64,000 nt of DNA from Vanilla planifolia (Eukaryota > Streptophyta > Magnoliopsida > Asparagales > Orchidaceae): positions 5,599,153 through 5,663,152 of the forward strand of contig CM043868.1 in NCBI GenBank assembly GCA_023846275.1, read 5' to 3'. How positions within the stretch are numbered: the first letter of the stretch is position 1; every line of letters starts with the position of its first letter. This document shows, in pieces, positions 62,101 through 64,000 of this stretch. Made by a program: the position numbers and the translations under genes. Below the pieces are notes generated by a model that was not told the DNA's origin, did not search any database, and worked only from the letters and a program-made list of their open reading frames with translations.

Positions 62101-64000
62101 CTTGATACGATGCAGAGCATTGAATATGCATGTCATGCCAAGTCTATTTGCTAAACCTTATATTTGTACAATTCTAGCCCTTAATCGATCTTTGTAGGTA
62201 TGACTCAACTAACCCCACCTAAATGCATCGTACACTCTAGTTTGATAATAGCATAGTACAATTGTCTAGTCACTATTTATTTGACATCTCTTCAAACTCA
62301 AATGACTCTCTCATTGTACTCCAACAATAACTCACAAATATCATTCAAATTGATTTCTTGTTAGACTAATATGAGGTGAGTTTCTTTTCACATCAAAAAA
62401 GTTGTTAGAGCAATCATTTTGCACTAATTTGTATGTGTATGATGTTAGCAATTTTTCATGCAATTTTGTATGTTGTTATAACCATGACATGGTATGCTGT
62501 AGTAACCTTAGACTAATAGTTTCCTTAGGAAGATTTTCATCATGTAATTTACTATTTTAGGTTGTAATGGAACTCATGATAATGTTACCCAATGATGATG
62601 TTAGCACTTTTGTGGTTAAAAATACATGCTTATGACTAGATCAAATTGTTATCATGATTCATGCATGACATTGTGAATCTAGCAACTTGAATGCAAAGTG
62701 TGATTCATGAGTAAGATTTATAATGTCTTGATGTGATAAATATCAAATTGCTTGCTCATGTTGTAATGGAATTCTTGATAATGATGATTATTTCATCCTT
62801 AAAGAAGAAACCATGATTACATGTAATTATTTCATGTTAAAAAGGAAGAAAACTTGAAGAAATAAATCACTATGATAATATTAAATTGTTTCATTCTTAT
62901 GATTTCTAGGAATTCAATTTATTTCATGCATATGATAAGCTTATTATCATTTAGAATATTACCAAAAATGTCATGTGATAGTTTATCATATTCTATGATG
63001 AAATTATGTTTTCTAAGCACATTACATGTTATGAAGGATTTATGTTGCCAAAACTTTATGTTATGATGTGATGAAATTACCAATGATAAACCTAAAATTG
63101 CTAAAGAATTTGCATTTGTTGCCAACCTTAGAGGTGGATTCTTGTTGCTAAAATTGATAGCCTTAGTTATGGCTAAATAGCTTGGCAAAGGCCATGTGAA
63201 ATATGGTTAAGATCTTAAGAGTATTTAGATGGCTTTTAAGGTTCTTGGAGCTCTTGGTTTCTAAATGAGAGGCTCAATTTAAGCCTTATAAGAAAATTAG
63301 GTTACATGAAAGTCTGGGCTAGGGTAGCAAGATTTGTTGGGAATTGGTTGTGAATGATTAGATTAAGGTTAGATTGGGTCTATCATGCTGGTATGATTTC
63401 AAAATAGATGTTATTTTAGCCATGTGTGACTTAGCGTTACTAGATAATTTTGGCAATGCATGATCAAAGTTAAAGCATGATAATCTTGGTTATTTTTTAC
63501 TTGGACTTAAGGATGGTGATCTTGATAATGTAAGTTTAAAATTGAAGGACAATGATTTCAACCACTTATAATTTTTAAAGATAAAGAATTAGATAAACTT
63601 AGATATGTGCATGGAAATCTTGTCTTTATATACTTGATGTAAGAGGATTGGATTCTTATAGATGATGAAGCTAAGTTCATGTGAAGCATAAGGTTAACCT
63701 TACCTATGCTTGGAAGTTAATTATGGCTTTTGAAGGAATGCTAGGACTTAGCAATTAAGGTTAAGAAGACAATTCTTTGGTAAATCATGAACTTAAGAAA
63801 GATCTACTACTAAATTGAATCCAATGATGAACTTTTGTGTCCAAGAGGGCTTGATGCTTAGGATTAAGCCTAGAGGATGAGTGGTAATGCTCAGCTAATG
63901 ACCTTGGAAAAGGCCTTACATGGATTTAAGAAAGATCTCTTTGGTTCTAGGTAATGGTATCTTGAAGGCTTTAGTTTGACCTTAAATGAAGGCTAAGTTT
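62100..64000 (+). mobile_element. Family B copy 3, partial
   Basis: The texture and several short blocks follow family B: 'agaggtggattcttgttgc' (63129-63147) against 41.34 kb, 'gttatggctaaatagcttgg' (63167-63186) against 41.41 kb, and 'ccttaaatgaaggctaag' (63980-63997) against 'ccttaagaaaaggctaag' at 1.94-1.96 kb. A 'ttgtaatggaa.tc.tgataatg' block repeats 199 bp apart (62562, 62761). It is cut by the window end. The left end is only approximate. Small overlapping frames at 62872-63188 are not coding. Confidence 0.4.

Noticed and set aside
1-64000. CRISPR arrays, bacterial operons, riboswitches or plasmid features
   Set aside because: Regular repeats present are LTR units, tandem satellites or microsatellites; retroelement content shows a plant nuclear genome.

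Overview
This window looks like nuclear DNA from a plant with a repeat-rich genome. It is strongly AT-rich by eye. It holds relics of plant-type L1 LINEs, Ty3/gypsy pol sequence, LTR elements primed by initiator tRNA-Met, and compound TA/TG microsatellites. I found no intact cellular gene, rRNA or tRNA. Outside simple repeats, every open frame is under about 100 codons, and the recognisable ones are exons of decayed retroelements. The species cannot be named from this; a flowering plant is the best guess.

Layout: 1-4341 is one copy of a large repeat (family B), followed by a TA/TG microsatellite. 4.45-7.8 kb has no recognisable element. 7.8-12.7 kb is a minus-strand LINE (LINE-1). 13.97-15.18 kb is a 'GGTGAA' LTR-like repeat (family C). 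15.18-18.55 kb is a tandem array of a short LTR element (family A). 18.55-24.5 kb is mostly unassigned, with local repeats and a minus-strand gypsy-type LTR end at 24491. 24.5-30.86 kb is a decayed Ty3/gypsy element (RT, RNase H, integrase, 3' LTR). It is split inside RNase H by a complete 2.06 kb family A element. 31.9-32.49 kb is a second gypsy fragment (zinc knuckle and protease). 32.5-33.3 kb is a GC-richer island, followed by a 0.57 kb AT microsatellite. 34.1-38.5 kb is LINE-2 (minus). 39.7-40.7 kb is a second family C copy. 40.7-47.0 kb is a second family B copy, split by another family A tandem array (41.45-45.13 kb). 48.58-48.71 kb may be a CACTA terminus. 48.85-53.5 kb is LINE-3 (plus). 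54.4-56.2 kb is LTR-like sequence. 58.45-59.0 kb is an LTR with a primer-binding site and internal tandem repeats. 62.1-64.0 kb is a third, partial family B copy.

The most interesting object is family A. It is an LTR element of about 2.06 kb with 0.71-0.74 kb LTRs and an internal region of only about 0.62-0.73 kb that has no coding capacity. It keeps a primer-binding site, a polypurine tract, TGATGTA/TACATCA LTR ends and a 14-bp tandem repeat with TGACTCA-like cores. Two of its three loci are LTR-internal-LTR-internal-LTR arrays. It looks like a non-autonomous, TRIM-like but larger element. Nothing here acts as a pathway: the content is layered, nested transposon decay. All domain calls come from reading translations by eye; no database search was run.
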